Source: an uncultured Paracoccaceae bacterium
GTDB lineage: Bacteria; Pseudomonadota; Alphaproteobacteria; Rhodobacterales; Rhodobacteraceae
Assembly: GCA_947495295.1 (NCBI GenBank)
Contig: CANLYJ010000003.1
Span: forward strand, 124,001 to 188,000
Length of the DNA stretch: 64,000 nt
Direction of reading: 5' to 3'
Part shown: in pieces, positions 28,283 through 36,165 of the stretch
Numbering within the stretch: position 1 is the first letter of the stretch
How the letters are laid out: each line of letters starts with the position of its first letter
Notes under the pieces: model-generated
The model's input: the letters and a program-made list of their open reading frames with translations, nothing else
What the model was told of the DNA's origin: nothing
Databases searched by the model: none
Made by a program: the position numbers and the translations under genes

Positions 28283-29163
28283 CGGCTGCGGCTCCCACCA
28301 GAGGTATTTCCGTTCGATCTGGGTACGCTCGCCAGCCAATCGTCTCCAGGTATGTCAGGAAATCCCCGAAAGTTGATGAAATTGGCAAACTTTTCACGGC
28401 ATGTCGCAGCGCGCTTGTCGCAGCCGGCCGTTAACCGGACCAGATCGCCGGGCTTTGCCATCGCGCGGATCGGCTGCCACAACGTTATGACCCTATTCCC
28501 GTCAACGGTCTGATCCAGCTTGATAACCTCACGCAGCCCGACCGCATCACCTGAAACGACCTCCAATGCACCCGCTTCAAACCACTGCTCGGCAAAACCA
28601 GAAACCGTATCAAACCGAAACACATGCGCATCCTGAGTGGCCGCAATTGTGAGAGTGACGGAAAATGCGGGATCAGAAAGATCAAAACCGCAGCGGGTAT
28701 CGCCCAAAACCGCGTTGCAATCGCGCAGGTAGGATCGCCCTTGCGGTTGGTTCAGCGTATCAGTCAACCCGCGCAATTCCGCCTGAAAGCCACCGGATGC
28801 GCGGGTTATCTCACCAATTGTGCCGACAAATCGGACCTGCCTTGCATCAGGATCATCCCATTGCACCATCCAAATGGTTACCTGCGCCCCGTCGTACCGG
28901 CCTGCATCAATGTCGGCTTCGCTGATGGCGTCTGACTGCAGAACGCCCAGCGCCTCGGTGTTGTTGACAGACAAGCCCGTGGTGCTGGCCAGCGCACGCG
29001 CGGACAAACCGCATTCTGGAACATAATTGACCCCATCAAAGCGGATCAATTGGTCGTGATCCGTGAACCCCAATGTCAGACCATCGCGACGTGTCAGCGC
29101 CCAGCAATAGCAGGTATGCGTTGCACCTGCCGCCAGATGTGCATGCAAACTGGCGACACTCAT
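28279..29163 (-). CDS. g13: GTA g13: baseplate hub protein (DUF2163)
   Basis: 294 residues. DUF2163/BR0599-type features: LTRRDGLTLGFTDHDQLIRFDG at the N-terminus and, near the C-terminus, the cysteine set in YLRDCNAVLGDTRCGFDL and TAGCDKRAATCREKFANF, ending with NFRGFPDIPGDDWL. In RcGTA, gp13 is the hub and binds an iron-sulfur cluster through such cysteines; they are all present here. It overlaps g12 and g14 by four bases at either end. Confidence 0.95.
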   Translation of the reverse strand: MSVASLHAHLAAGATHTCYCWALTRRDGLTLGFTDHDQLIRFDGVNYVPECGLSARALASTTGLSVNNTEALGVLQSDAISEADIDAGRYDGAQVTIWMVQWDDPDARQVRFVGTIGEITRASGGFQAELRGLTDTLNQPQGRSYLRDCNAVLGDTRCGFDLSDPAFSVTLTIAATQDAHVFRFDTVSGFAEQWFEAGALEVVSGDAVGLREVIKLDQTVDGNRVITLWQPIRAMAKPGDLVRLTAGCDKRAATCREKFANFINFRGFPDIPGDDWLASVPRSNGNTSGGSRSR

Positions 29164-29792
29164 ACGCGGATCTCCACAATTGGGACATTGGGGGCTTCGC
29201 CTGCCTGAAAACTGGAAAGCGATGTCATGACGGCATCGGTGTCAAAGCGAACGGGCACGTCAAATTCAAATCCGGCACGTATTTCAGCGCCTTGATCGGG
29301 GGGATGAGGAAACGTAATTTCACCGGTGTCGGTATCAACGTCAAAATCGACACCATCTTGCAGCGCGTCACCACCGACGGCCACACGCACCGTCCCCAAG
29401 ACTGGTTTTGAAATCGGTCGGGCATAGGTTGTCGGACCAGAACGATAGGTCTTGGTCAGTCGAAAACGCGCGGTGGTCTCATCCCCCACCGCAATCAACT
29501 GATCCAGCGCATCTATCTCGTCGGATGGCGGGCAGGATTTGTAGTCACTCCAATCCTTCCAACGAAAGCCGATCAACTGGCCCTGGCGGGCCTCAAAAAA
29601 AGCGATCAGCGCCTCGACATCATCCAGCGATCGCAATCCAAACCCGGCATCATAGCGACGACGCGAATGCGCCCAGGGCGTGTTGCGCTCTTCAAACCCG
29701 TTGGCCAGTGTAATGATATCTGTCCGGCGTTCTGGACCGCCCACTGAACCAAAGCTTAGTGATGCCGGAAATCTCACCTCATGAAATGCCAT
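29160..29792 (-). CDS. g12: GTA g12: distal tail protein (DUF2460)
   Basis: 210 residues. It begins MAFHEVRFPASLSFGSVGGPERRTDI in outline, followed by RRRYDAGFGLRSLDDVEALIAFFEARQGQLIGFRWKDWSDYKS, the recognisable DUF2460 core. It caps the tail tube and joins it to the baseplate hub. The stop overlaps the g13 start (ATGA), and 11 bases separate it from g11. Confidence 0.95.
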   Translation of the reverse strand: MAFHEVRFPASLSFGSVGGPERRTDIITLANGFEERNTPWAHSRRRYDAGFGLRSLDDVEALIAFFEARQGQLIGFRWKDWSDYKSCPPSDEIDALDQLIAVGDETTARFRLTKTYRSGPTTYARPISKPVLGTVRVAVGGDALQDGVDFDVDTDTGEITFPHPPDQGAEIRAGFEFDVPVRFDTDAVMTSLSSFQAGEAPNVPIVEIRV

Positions 29793-29803
29793 CTGTCGTC
29801 TCC

Positions 29804-30466
29804 CTACCGGTTGCGCTGACCGCGACCCAAAGCGCGGGACATCTGTGTGGCGATCTGGCCTTGGCTGCGTTGAAAGCTTTGTGCATCTGGCGTGCTGATG
29901 TTCATGTTGACGGTCACAGCACCGCCACCTTGCGTCCGCACGCCCAATCGACCGTCAGCGCCACGGCTAAGCGGCATGATTGCCTCTGGCCCCGCCTCAC
30001 CCATCAGCCCAGTACCGCCCTGCATGGGAAAGCTCGTTGGACTGCTCACGACCCCGCCCTTCGCAAATGGCATAACGCGGCCTTGTGAAAACGGAGCACC
30101 ATCTGCAAAGGGCATCATACCTGACACGGCTGCGTTCAGCCCATCCGCCAACACGCCACCAAAGTGGTCCGTGATGGGGCGGGTGGCAGAAGAATAGACA
30201 GTGTTGATCATCGCATTGGCCACGGTGCCCAGCGCATCGGACAGTTTCATGCCATCCAGCGCCAGACCGTCGAAAGCACGGCGTAAACCACCGACAAAGC
30301 CGCGCTCCAGATTGCCTAGATCACGCGTTGTATCGCTCAAGGTGGATTGTACGCCTCGTAATTGATCATCAAAGGCAGCGGTCATTGCGGCAGTGTCACC
30401 CAAACTGCGCTCCAACGCGCTGACATCGCTTTCCAGCGCATCTAACCTATCAATCTCATCCATCAC
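29804..30466 (-). CDS. g11: GTA g11: tail tape-measure protein
   Basis: 220 residues, about the size of the short RcGTA tape measure, in keeping with the short GTA tail. The N-terminal 45 residues predict a coiled coil (DRLDALESDVSALERSLGDTAAM). The C-terminal third has the phage tape-measure pattern GGVVSSPTSFPMQGGTGLMGEAGPEAIMPL. Its start lies 11 bases inside g10.1. Confidence 0.94.
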   Translation of the reverse strand: MMDEIDRLDALESDVSALERSLGDTAAMTAAFDDQLRGVQSTLSDTTRDLGNLERGFVGGLRRAFDGLALDGMKLSDALGTVANAMINTVYSSATRPITDHFGGVLADGLNAAVSGMMPFADGAPFSQGRVMPFAKGGVVSSPTSFPMQGGTGLMGEAGPEAIMPLSRGADGRLGVRTQGGGAVTVNMNISTPDAQSFQRSQGQIATQMSRALGRGQRNR

Positions 30467-30659
30467 TCATGTCCTTTGCATCATCGGGAAAGGCCTGCTG
30501 CAACGCGTCCAGCCTTTCCCTATCCATGGGCGCAACAGCATGTGTTGTGCCAAGCATCAGTTGCAATTCAGCCGGGGTCATCGCCCAAAAATCGCGTGGG
30601 GTCAGGCGCAAACCGTGCAGGCCTGCACGCATCAGGCCGGGCCAATCAAGCGCGGTCAT
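30456..30659 (-). CDS. g10.1: GTA g10.1: tail assembly chaperone partner
   Basis: 67 residues: MTALDWPGLMRAGLHGLRLTPRDFWAMTPAEL in outline, then LMLGTTHAVAPMDRERLDALQQAFPDD. The TPxDFWxMTPAEL pattern marks this small GTA/phage family, which sits between g10 and the tape measure like lambda's assembly chaperones. It overlaps g10 by 4 bases and g11 by 11. Confidence 0.9.
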   Translation of the reverse strand: MTALDWPGLMRAGLHGLRLTPRDFWAMTPAELQLMLGTTHAVAPMDRERLDALQQAFPDDAKDMSDG

Positions 30660-30970
30660 GACGGCGGGGTAAAGGCGCGGGTCAACAGGATTGCAGCAAC
30701 CTTAGCTGCACCTACCGGACCGCCCTCAATCTCTGCCGTGATCAGATCCGATGCACCGCCACGCCAACCACCACCACGTAAACCCGCAACAATGACGGCC
30801 ATCACGTCGCGACCCGAAAAAGCGCCGCTTTCAAACCGGCGAATTAGATCAATCAACGATTCCGCATCCAATGCCGCTTCCAGTTCCGCCAAAGCGCCCA
30901 GCGTCAGTTTGCAATCATGGGTAACCCCATCAATCACAATAGCGACCTCTCCCGCCCAGGGGTTTGGCAT
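30656..30970 (-). CDS. g10: GTA g10: tail assembly chaperone
   Basis: 104 residues: MPNPWAGEVAIVIDGVTHDCKLTLGALAELEAAL in outline, then FSGRDVMAVIVAGLRGGGW. This is the GTA tail-tube chaperone family, related to GpG-like chaperones. Its start shares one base with the g9 stop, and its stop overlaps g10.1. Confidence 0.92.
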   Translation of the reverse strand: MPNPWAGEVAIVIDGVTHDCKLTLGALAELEAALDAESLIDLIRRFESGAFSGRDVMAVIVAGLRGGGWRGGASDLITAEIEGGPVGAAKVAAILLTRAFTPPS

Positions 30971-31386
30971 CAGATTAGGGCCGTAAAGGTCAGCGCACCG
31001 GCCGAAGCGAGCGACAACTCGTAAGTCGCCTCACCATTATGCGCCCCCGCATATTCGACCGAGGTGATCTGAAAAGGCCCTTCGACCGTGCCGAAATCGG
31101 GAATAACCACCTGAAAATCCGGCGTCTCACCATCAAAAAAGATTTGGCGGGCTCGTTCATCAGTATCTGCATCCTTGAACACACCGGAACCAGAGATGGA
31201 GGCGGTCTTTACCCCGGCGCCACCCAGCAGCTGACGCCAGCCGCCTTCGCTTTCCAAGCTGGTGACATCCACACTTTCAGCATTGAAACTGATCCGTGTT
31301 GCACGCAACCCTGCTGCCGTTTCAAATGATCCATCCCCTGTCATATCGATCTTCACAAGCAGGTCTTTTCCGTTCTGGGCCACCAT
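30970..31386 (-). CDS. g9: GTA g9: major tail tube protein
   Basis: 138 residues. It begins MVAQNGKDLLVKIDMTGDGSFETAAGLRATRISFN in outline and has beta-rich parts such as FQVVIPDFGTVEGPFQITSVEYAG, typical of the GTA/phage major tail protein. It polymerises into the tail tube. It is followed at once by g10 and preceded by a 25-base gap after g8. Confidence 0.94.
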   Translation of the reverse strand: MVAQNGKDLLVKIDMTGDGSFETAAGLRATRISFNAESVDVTSLESEGGWRQLLGGAGVKTASISGSGVFKDADTDERARQIFFDGETPDFQVVIPDFGTVEGPFQITSVEYAGAHNGEATYELSLASAGALTFTALI

Positions 31387-31411
31387 TGGCGCACTCCTTC
31401 AGTTGTCTGGG

Positions 31412-31825
31412 TTACGTGTCATCCGCCACGCGGGCACGAAAAATAAGGTTGATCTGGCGGACATCACCCGTGCCAACACGGGCGGCCTTCGCCTTATAAA
31501 AATTCAGCGACACCAATGCGCCACGGCTCAGGGTAAGATCGGCATCGACCAGCGCGTCCGACACTGCTGCGGCAACGACCTTTGCAGATGCGAACCCCGC
31601 GCTTTCGGTCACAACCGTCACAGTGAACTCGTGTAAAGCACCGCCTGCGGTTTTGTCAGACGCATCGCGCACATTCTCGGGGCCCAACACAACATATAGC
31701 GGCGGTAAGGATCCTGACGGCAGCGCATCAAATATCGACGTTCCAACAAGGTTGGTCATGCCAACATCCGCTGACAGATGTTGATAAACCGCCGTCTGCA
31801 ATGCAGCGGAAACACCATAGCTCAT
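31412..31825 (-). CDS. g8: GTA g8: tail terminator protein (DUF3168)
   Basis: 137 residues from the ATG at 31823-31825 (GAGGAGG upstream), overlapping the g7 stop as ATGA. MSYGVSAALQTAVYQHLSADVGM and LPPLYVVLGPENVRDASDKTAGGALHEFTV fit the DUF3168 family, whose RcGTA member ends the tail tube and contacts the head-side proteins. Confidence 0.93.
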   Translation of the reverse strand: MSYGVSAALQTAVYQHLSADVGMTNLVGTSIFDALPSGSLPPLYVVLGPENVRDASDKTAGGALHEFTVTVVTESAGFASAKVVAAAVSDALVDADLTLSRGALVSLNFYKAKAARVGTGDVRQINLIFRARVADDT

Positions 31826-32160
31826 GACGCAACCTCCTCTTCGACGAAACACACCAGAAACTGCGCATTGGCATCTTTCTCTGCGACAGCATTGATTTGA
31901 AAGACCCGATTGCCATCGCGGAACCGTTGACCCGGCTTGGGGCGTGACGGAGCACCGTAAGGGGCAGCACGGACAGTGATACTGTAAGGTACGCGCGACA
32001 CAGTTGTGGCAGAGGCGGCAACCTCCCTGCCCGACCTTGCTTTAATCTCGGCCCACAGCACCCCAAGGGATTGCCAGTCATCTGTATAGCCACCGGCTCC
32101 GTCGGCCACGCGCAACGGTGCCTCCAAAACCAGCGAATGATTTAGACGGGGCGTGGTCAT
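31822..32160 (-). CDS. g7: GTA g7: head closure (stopper) protein
   Basis: 112 residues. LNHSLVLEAPLRVADGAGGYTDDWQSLGVLWAEIKAR in outline, then RFRDGNRVFQINAVAEKD, is the head-tail joining/closure fold of the SPP1 gp16-like family. It overlaps both g6 and g8 by four bases. Confidence 0.93.
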   Translation of the reverse strand: MTTPRLNHSLVLEAPLRVADGAGGYTDDWQSLGVLWAEIKARSGREVAASATTVSRVPYSITVRAAPYGAPSRPKPGQRFRDGNRVFQINAVAEKDANAQFLVCFVEEEVAS

Positions 32161-32756
32161 ACCCTGCCCCCCATGAACAAACGAACCGTACGGTAGCGTT
32201 CGATCAGCGAAGACACACCAAAGGGCATCGGTGGCGTGCCTTGGGTCGTGTCATGGCGGTATTCATAAAAATGCGCAGCCAACATCATGACCGCTTGGGC
32301 AAGATCAGCAGGCAGATCGCCCCATTCGGGCCCAAACCCGGCCAGCATACCAATCCGCACTGAACCGTTAACCGGAACACTGGGCAAGCTCGCGGTCGTG
32401 GCATTCAGGCTGGGTCGTTGATTATCGGGCTCCAGCATCCAGGCGTCACCATCGGCGAACGTCTCATCACCGCCCATATCAATCAGCATCAAGGCGGTGA
32501 TCGCGTTGACTGGCGCCACAGGAAGCGGCTGACGTTGCTCGCTGCGCCAAGCGGTTAAGGTCCAGCTGAACTCACGTTCGATCAGTATTTTCCCGGTCCG
32601 GGCCTCAATTGCGGCCAAACTGGCACGCAGGTAACCTTCCAGAACCGTATCTTGCAGTCCATCATCGGCGAAACCCGAACCAAGGCGCAAATGGTCTTTA
32701 AATTGTGCGACCGGCAGGGCCGCTTGCGGCACGGTGGTCTCTTCGACTAACATCAT
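32157..32756 (-). CDS. g6: GTA g6: head-tail adaptor protein
   Basis: 199 residues (the ATG at 32751-32753 is an equal start choice). PVAQFKDHLRLGSGFADDGLQDTVLEGYLRASLAAIEARTGKIL in outline is the phage gp6/head-tail connector motif. It forms the ring between portal and stopper. An unusual 166-base structured gap separates it from the capsid gene upstream. Confidence 0.93.
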   Translation of the reverse strand: MMLVEETTVPQAALPVAQFKDHLRLGSGFADDGLQDTVLEGYLRASLAAIEARTGKILIEREFSWTLTAWRSEQRQPLPVAPVNAITALMLIDMGGDETFADGDAWMLEPDNQRPSLNATTASLPSVPVNGSVRIGMLAGFGPEWGDLPADLAQAVMMLAAHFYEYRHDTTQGTPPMPFGVSSLIERYRTVRLFMGGRV

Positions 32757-32922
32757 GAAACTACTCCGAAAATCACTGATGGCCCATCAGGGTCTGGGAC
32801 CCGGACGCACGCACACCCCCCGCATTGCTCGGACGGAAGGGAGCAGCTAGACAATGCGGGGATTGCCTCGCGCGCGTCCGGGGTTGAGCCGCCGGTTAAG
32901 GCGGCTCCCTTCACAACCAGTG
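32757..32922 (-). other. Structured intercistronic region between capsid and g6
   Basis: The rest of the cluster is tightly packed, but here 166 bases hold two perfect inverted repeats. GAGCCGCC/GGCGGCTC is at 32886-32893 and 32900-32907; CCCCGCATTG/CAATGCGGGG is at 32818-32827 and 32852-32861, with an inner TGCTC/GAGCA pair. The first begins 16 bases after the capsid stop. Neither has a T-run. They could stabilise the 3' end of the capsid message or cut readthrough, giving more capsid than connector protein. Confidence 0.65.
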
Positions 32923-34104
32923 TTAGCTGGTCGCAAACTTGAGCAGCTTAATCGCGGCAAAGTCACTGACGGCTCCGCCCACACGCTTGGTGGCGTAAAA
33001 CAGGACATGCGGCTTGGCTGAGAATGGGTCGCGCAGAACCCGCAGATCAGGGCGCTCGGCAACGGTGTAACCAGCGCTGAAATCACCAAACGCGATACCC
33101 ATCGCATCATCGGCAATATCGGGCATATCTTCGGCAATCAGAACACGGTAACCCATCAACCGGGCGGGCTCGCCCACCGCAAGGCCATCGACCCAAACAA
33201 AACGGCCGTCGGCGTCCTTCAGCTTGCGCACATGACCAGCGGTACGTGAATTCATCACAAAGGTGCCGTTTGCGCGGTATTCAGCGCCCAACGCATAGAC
33301 AAGATCCACAATGGCGTCCGCACGGGTAATGCCACCAGCTGTGCCAGAGGGAACATAGCCAAGGCTGCCCCATGCCCAGCTATCATCAGCAACAGACGGA
33401 TAGGTCAAAAGACCCGTTGGCTTGTCGACACCATCACCGTTGATAAATGCGTCAGCCTCGGACCGGGCGAACTTGTCCGCAATGCGGCCCGCCAGCCAGC
33501 CTTCAATATCAAAGGCGCTGTCATCCAGCAGACGCTGAGACGCTTTAGGAAGCGCAGACAGTTCATGAAGCGGAATCGAGATACGCTCGATCTGTGGTGT
33601 ATCAGTTTCAGTGATTGTGCTCGTCTCGGTGGCCCAGCCAGCGCCCAGCTCGGAATGATCAACCAAAACGTCATAGGACGTGGCGTCGACATTCACCACA
33701 TTGGAAACCGAACGGATCGATGCCGTTGAACTCAGCGTACTCTGAATGGTCTCAGCGGTCTGCGGGTCCACCAGATAGCCGCCATCAGCCGCGATATTCG
33801 TGGCAAGGGCCTTCCCTTCCATCTCAAGCCCACGCAGGGCGTCATCATCGCCCGACCGCAAATAGGCCGCAAATGCCTTCTGGTGTGGCGCATCCTCTGC
33901 AGCAGCGGCCGCCAGCGCAGGGCGGGCATTCATCATCGTCTTTCGGTCCAGCTTGTTCATCCGGTCATCCTGTTTTTGAAGTTTGGCATTCACGCCGTGG
34001 GAAAAGTCTTTGAAATCGCTCACGAACCCGGCAATTGCCGCATTCAAAGCCTGGGCAGGAGACACATCTTCCCCGACCCGAGAATTGCTCTCAGTTGTCG
34101 TCAT
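32923..34104 (-). CDS. g5: GTA g5: HK97-fold major capsid protein
   Basis: 393 residues from the ATG at 34102-34104 (AAAGGACTGATTG upstream). The N-terminal about 100 residues form a helical, alanine-rich scaffold-like segment (LNAAIAGFVSDFKDFSHGVNAKLQKQDDRM) expected to be removed by g4. The HK97-type core follows: GYLVDPQTAETIQSTLSSTASIRSVSNVV in outline, HELSALPKASQRLLDDSAFDIEGWL, and the C-terminal FGDFSAGYTVAERPDLRVLRDPFSAKPHVLFYATKRVGG segment. It builds the small GTA head. Confidence 0.96.
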   Translation of the reverse strand: MTTTESNSRVGEDVSPAQALNAAIAGFVSDFKDFSHGVNAKLQKQDDRMNKLDRKTMMNARPALAAAAAEDAPHQKAFAAYLRSGDDDALRGLEMEGKALATNIAADGGYLVDPQTAETIQSTLSSTASIRSVSNVVNVDATSYDVLVDHSELGAGWATETSTITETDTPQIERISIPLHELSALPKASQRLLDDSAFDIEGWLAGRIADKFARSEADAFINGDGVDKPTGLLTYPSVADDSWAWGSLGYVPSGTAGGITRADAIVDLVYALGAEYRANGTFVMNSRTAGHVRKLKDADGRFVWVDGLAVGEPARLMGYRVLIAEDMPDIADDAMGIAFGDFSAGYTVAERPDLRVLRDPFSAKPHVLFYATKRVGGAVSDFAAIKLLKFATS

Positions 34105-34131
34105 CAATCAGTCCTTTGATCGTGGCGGGGG

Positions 34132-34662
34132 TTAGTCCCGTGCCATCAAACGGCGCGCACCTTCAAATGCAGCAGCCAGGTCACGCATCGTGGTATCCGC
34201 TGGGTCATCCCCCTTGGCATCCACACGCGCATCAGGAAGCATGGGGAACGTGACCAAAGACACCTCCCACAGTTCCAGCTCAGACAACAGGCGTCCGCCC
34301 TTGCCATTCTTTTGGGCCTTCACAGTGCGATAGCCGATGGATAAACCATCAATCGCCCCAGCCCCAATCAGCGATGCAGCCTCACGACCCTTTGCAACGT
34401 CAGTCAGCAAACGGCCCTTCACCCACAATCCGCGATCATCTTCGCGAACCTCGTCCCAAACGCCAATCGGCTGGGCCGGATCATGCTGCCATAACATCTT
34501 GATGGACCGGTTCTGCGACAAAGACGCGGCATAGGCACCTTTCTCTACAGTATCGCCACCCTGGTCCGATTTCCCGAAAAGAGAGGCATAGCCACTGATG
34601 ATCGTACCATCAGTGACGGTCACCTCAGCGCCAAGGGCACAAAATTTGCGTTCCAAACTCAT
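34132..34662 (-). CDS. g4: GTA g4: prohead protease
   Basis: 176 residues from the ATG at 34660-34662, overlapping the g3.5 stop by four bases. ISGYASLFGKSDQGGDTVEKGAYAASL, LWQHDPAQPIGVWDEVREDDRGLWVKGRL and IDGLSIGYRTV ... LELWEVSLVTFPML carry the U35-family histidine and serine. It trims the capsid precursor. Confidence 0.95.
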   Translation of the reverse strand: MSLERKFCALGAEVTVTDGTIISGYASLFGKSDQGGDTVEKGAYAASLSQNRSIKMLWQHDPAQPIGVWDEVREDDRGLWVKGRLLTDVAKGREAASLIGAGAIDGLSIGYRTVKAQKNGKGGRLLSELELWEVSLVTFPMLPDARVDAKGDDPADTTMRDLAAAFEGARRLMARD

Positions 34663-34871
34663 AGGGGTCTCCCGCTCAGCACTTTGACAATTTCGAAAAC
34701 CAGCAACCCGGCGCAGCCACAGACAATCAGCCAGATTTGCCATTCCAGACGCGACACCATGAATTCGATGCGGCCTAAGCGAACATCAACCTGCGCGAAC
34801 CAGAAATCCGATACCGGTGGTTGGGTGGGCTGCCGCGGGTGGCCCTGAATATCTACAACTTTATTATCCAT
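34659..34871 (-). CDS. g3.5: GTA g3.5: small membrane-span protein
   Basis: 70 residues from the ATG at 34869-34871 (GGAGG upstream), starting eight bases inside g3. A soluble N-terminus (NKVVDIQGHPRQPTQPP) and amphipathic stretch lead to one C-terminal membrane span (about 43-63, WLIVCGCAGLLVFEIVKVL). It matches the position and size of RcGTA g3.5, whose role is not settled. Confidence 0.88.
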   Translation of the reverse strand: MDNKVVDIQGHPRQPTQPPVSDFWFAQVDVRLGRIEFMVSRLEWQIWLIVCGCAGLLVFEIVKVLSGRPL

Positions 34872-36042
34872 CGCCAACCTCCAGCGCCGGCAAGCCAAGC
34901 ATCGACCGCTTTTCAGCATCCGTCAGAAAACTGGCATCCGATATCCGACGCCATTGGGCATCACGTTCAACAGACAAGGCAGGGATCTGATCCAGATCAG
35001 GATGCAACACGACACGCTCATCGGCGTAATCTGATAGCCAGTTGGCAATGGACGTGACAACACGGGCCGCCAATGGCAGCACGGTCAGACGATAGAACGC
35101 GCGGTTCGCCTCTTGATAATTGGCATAGGTGGCATCCCCGGGAATTCCCAACAACATCGGTGGCACACCAAAGGCTACAGATATTTCACGGGCGGCGGCC
35201 TCTTTGGTTTTCTGGAATTCCATATCGGATGGGGAAAAGCCCATCGGCTTCCAGTCCAGACCGCCCTCCAGCAGCATCGGGCGGCCCGCATTACGTGCGC
35301 CCTGGTGCTGGGTTTCCATTTCTCCCAGCAAACGATCATATTGATCAGCACTCAACGACGATTGGCCATCCGCACCACGGTAGACAATCGCACCCGACGG
35401 ACGGGCCGCATTGTCCAGCAGGGCCTTCGACCAGCGGGACGCGGCATTATGCACATCAATAGCTGATGCAGCCGCCTGCAAGGGCGAAAACCCATAATGA
35501 TCATCCTGCGGGTGGAAGCTTTTGATATGACAAATCGGGCTGCGATCTTCAGCGACAGCAAAGTGATGTTTGCGACCGGATACATGATACTCGTAACCCA
35601 CCGGCCAACCGTCAGCACCGGGAACAACCTGCATCCGATCAGACCGTAACACATGCATTTCGATGGGCAGGCCGTCATCGGCAACGGCCTCCAGATAACC
35701 ATTGCCCGTCAGCAGGACTTGACCAAACAAGGCTTCCAGCAATTCGGCACGGCCCTGCCCCGCGTTGGGACGGGCCAATAAGGACAAAACCGGATGCGTG
35801 TCATAACGACGTTCGGCATTCTGCAAGACAATCGGCAATGCAGCAGCGGCTTCGGCAATCAGCTTGACCGCACGAAAGCCGATCGGGTTTCCGGTGAACC
35901 CTGTCCGGGTCAGCGAAACGACATCACGCGGGGACCAGGCCACGCGACCAGCACCGGACATCGCCATCACACGCCCCGTCGCCGAGGCTTTCACCTCAAC
36001 TTCGGACACATCCGGCTTCGCACGGTTTAAAAAATCAAACAT
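34864..36042 (-). CDS. g3: GTA g3: portal protein
   Basis: 392 residues from the ATG at 36040-36042 (AAGGAG upstream); the open frame extends to 36159 but lacks a start signal there. HK97-type portal features: TGFTGNPIGFRAVKLIAEAAAALPIVL, LLARPNAGQGRAELLEALFGQVLLTGNGYLE, ICHIKSFHPQDDHYGFSPLQAAASAIDVHNAASRWSKALLDNAARPSG in outline and FGVPPMLLGIPGDATYANYQEANRAFYRLTVLP. It forms the head vertex through which DNA enters and leaves. Confidence 0.96.
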   Translation of the reverse strand: MFDFLNRAKPDVSEVEVKASATGRVMAMSGAGRVAWSPRDVVSLTRTGFTGNPIGFRAVKLIAEAAAALPIVLQNAERRYDTHPVLSLLARPNAGQGRAELLEALFGQVLLTGNGYLEAVADDGLPIEMHVLRSDRMQVVPGADGWPVGYEYHVSGRKHHFAVAEDRSPICHIKSFHPQDDHYGFSPLQAAASAIDVHNAASRWSKALLDNAARPSGAIVYRGADGQSSLSADQYDRLLGEMETQHQGARNAGRPMLLEGGLDWKPMGFSPSDMEFQKTKEAAAREISVAFGVPPMLLGIPGDATYANYQEANRAFYRLTVLPLAARVVTSIANWLSDYADERVVLHPDLDQIPALSVERDAQWRRISDASFLTDAEKRSMLGLPALEVGDG

Positions 36043-36165
36043 CCAAAACTCCTTGGTGCCAGTCGCTTGGGCCAGTCGGTCATGACCGTCTGCGAACCAC
36101 GAAAAACAATTTGCATCCAATTGATTACGAAGCCGGGACACCACCGTGCGGTACCCCACGCAACA
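36043..36165 (-). other. Gap between GTA g2 and g3 with conserved palindrome
   Basis: 123 bases, unusually long for this cluster. It contains CACCGTGCGGTAC (36142-36154) followed five bases later by GCAACAC. The same pair, with a six-base spacer, lies upstream of the aldolase gene (17372-17384). A related palindrome is upstream of g1 (37920-37933). An internal regulatory site is possible. Confidence 0.5.

Noticed and set aside
32185..32194. ACCGTACGGT palindrome in g6
   Set aside because: It lies in the coding end of g6 (Tyr-Arg-Thr-Val codons) and is probably fortuitous, unlike the intergenic copies.
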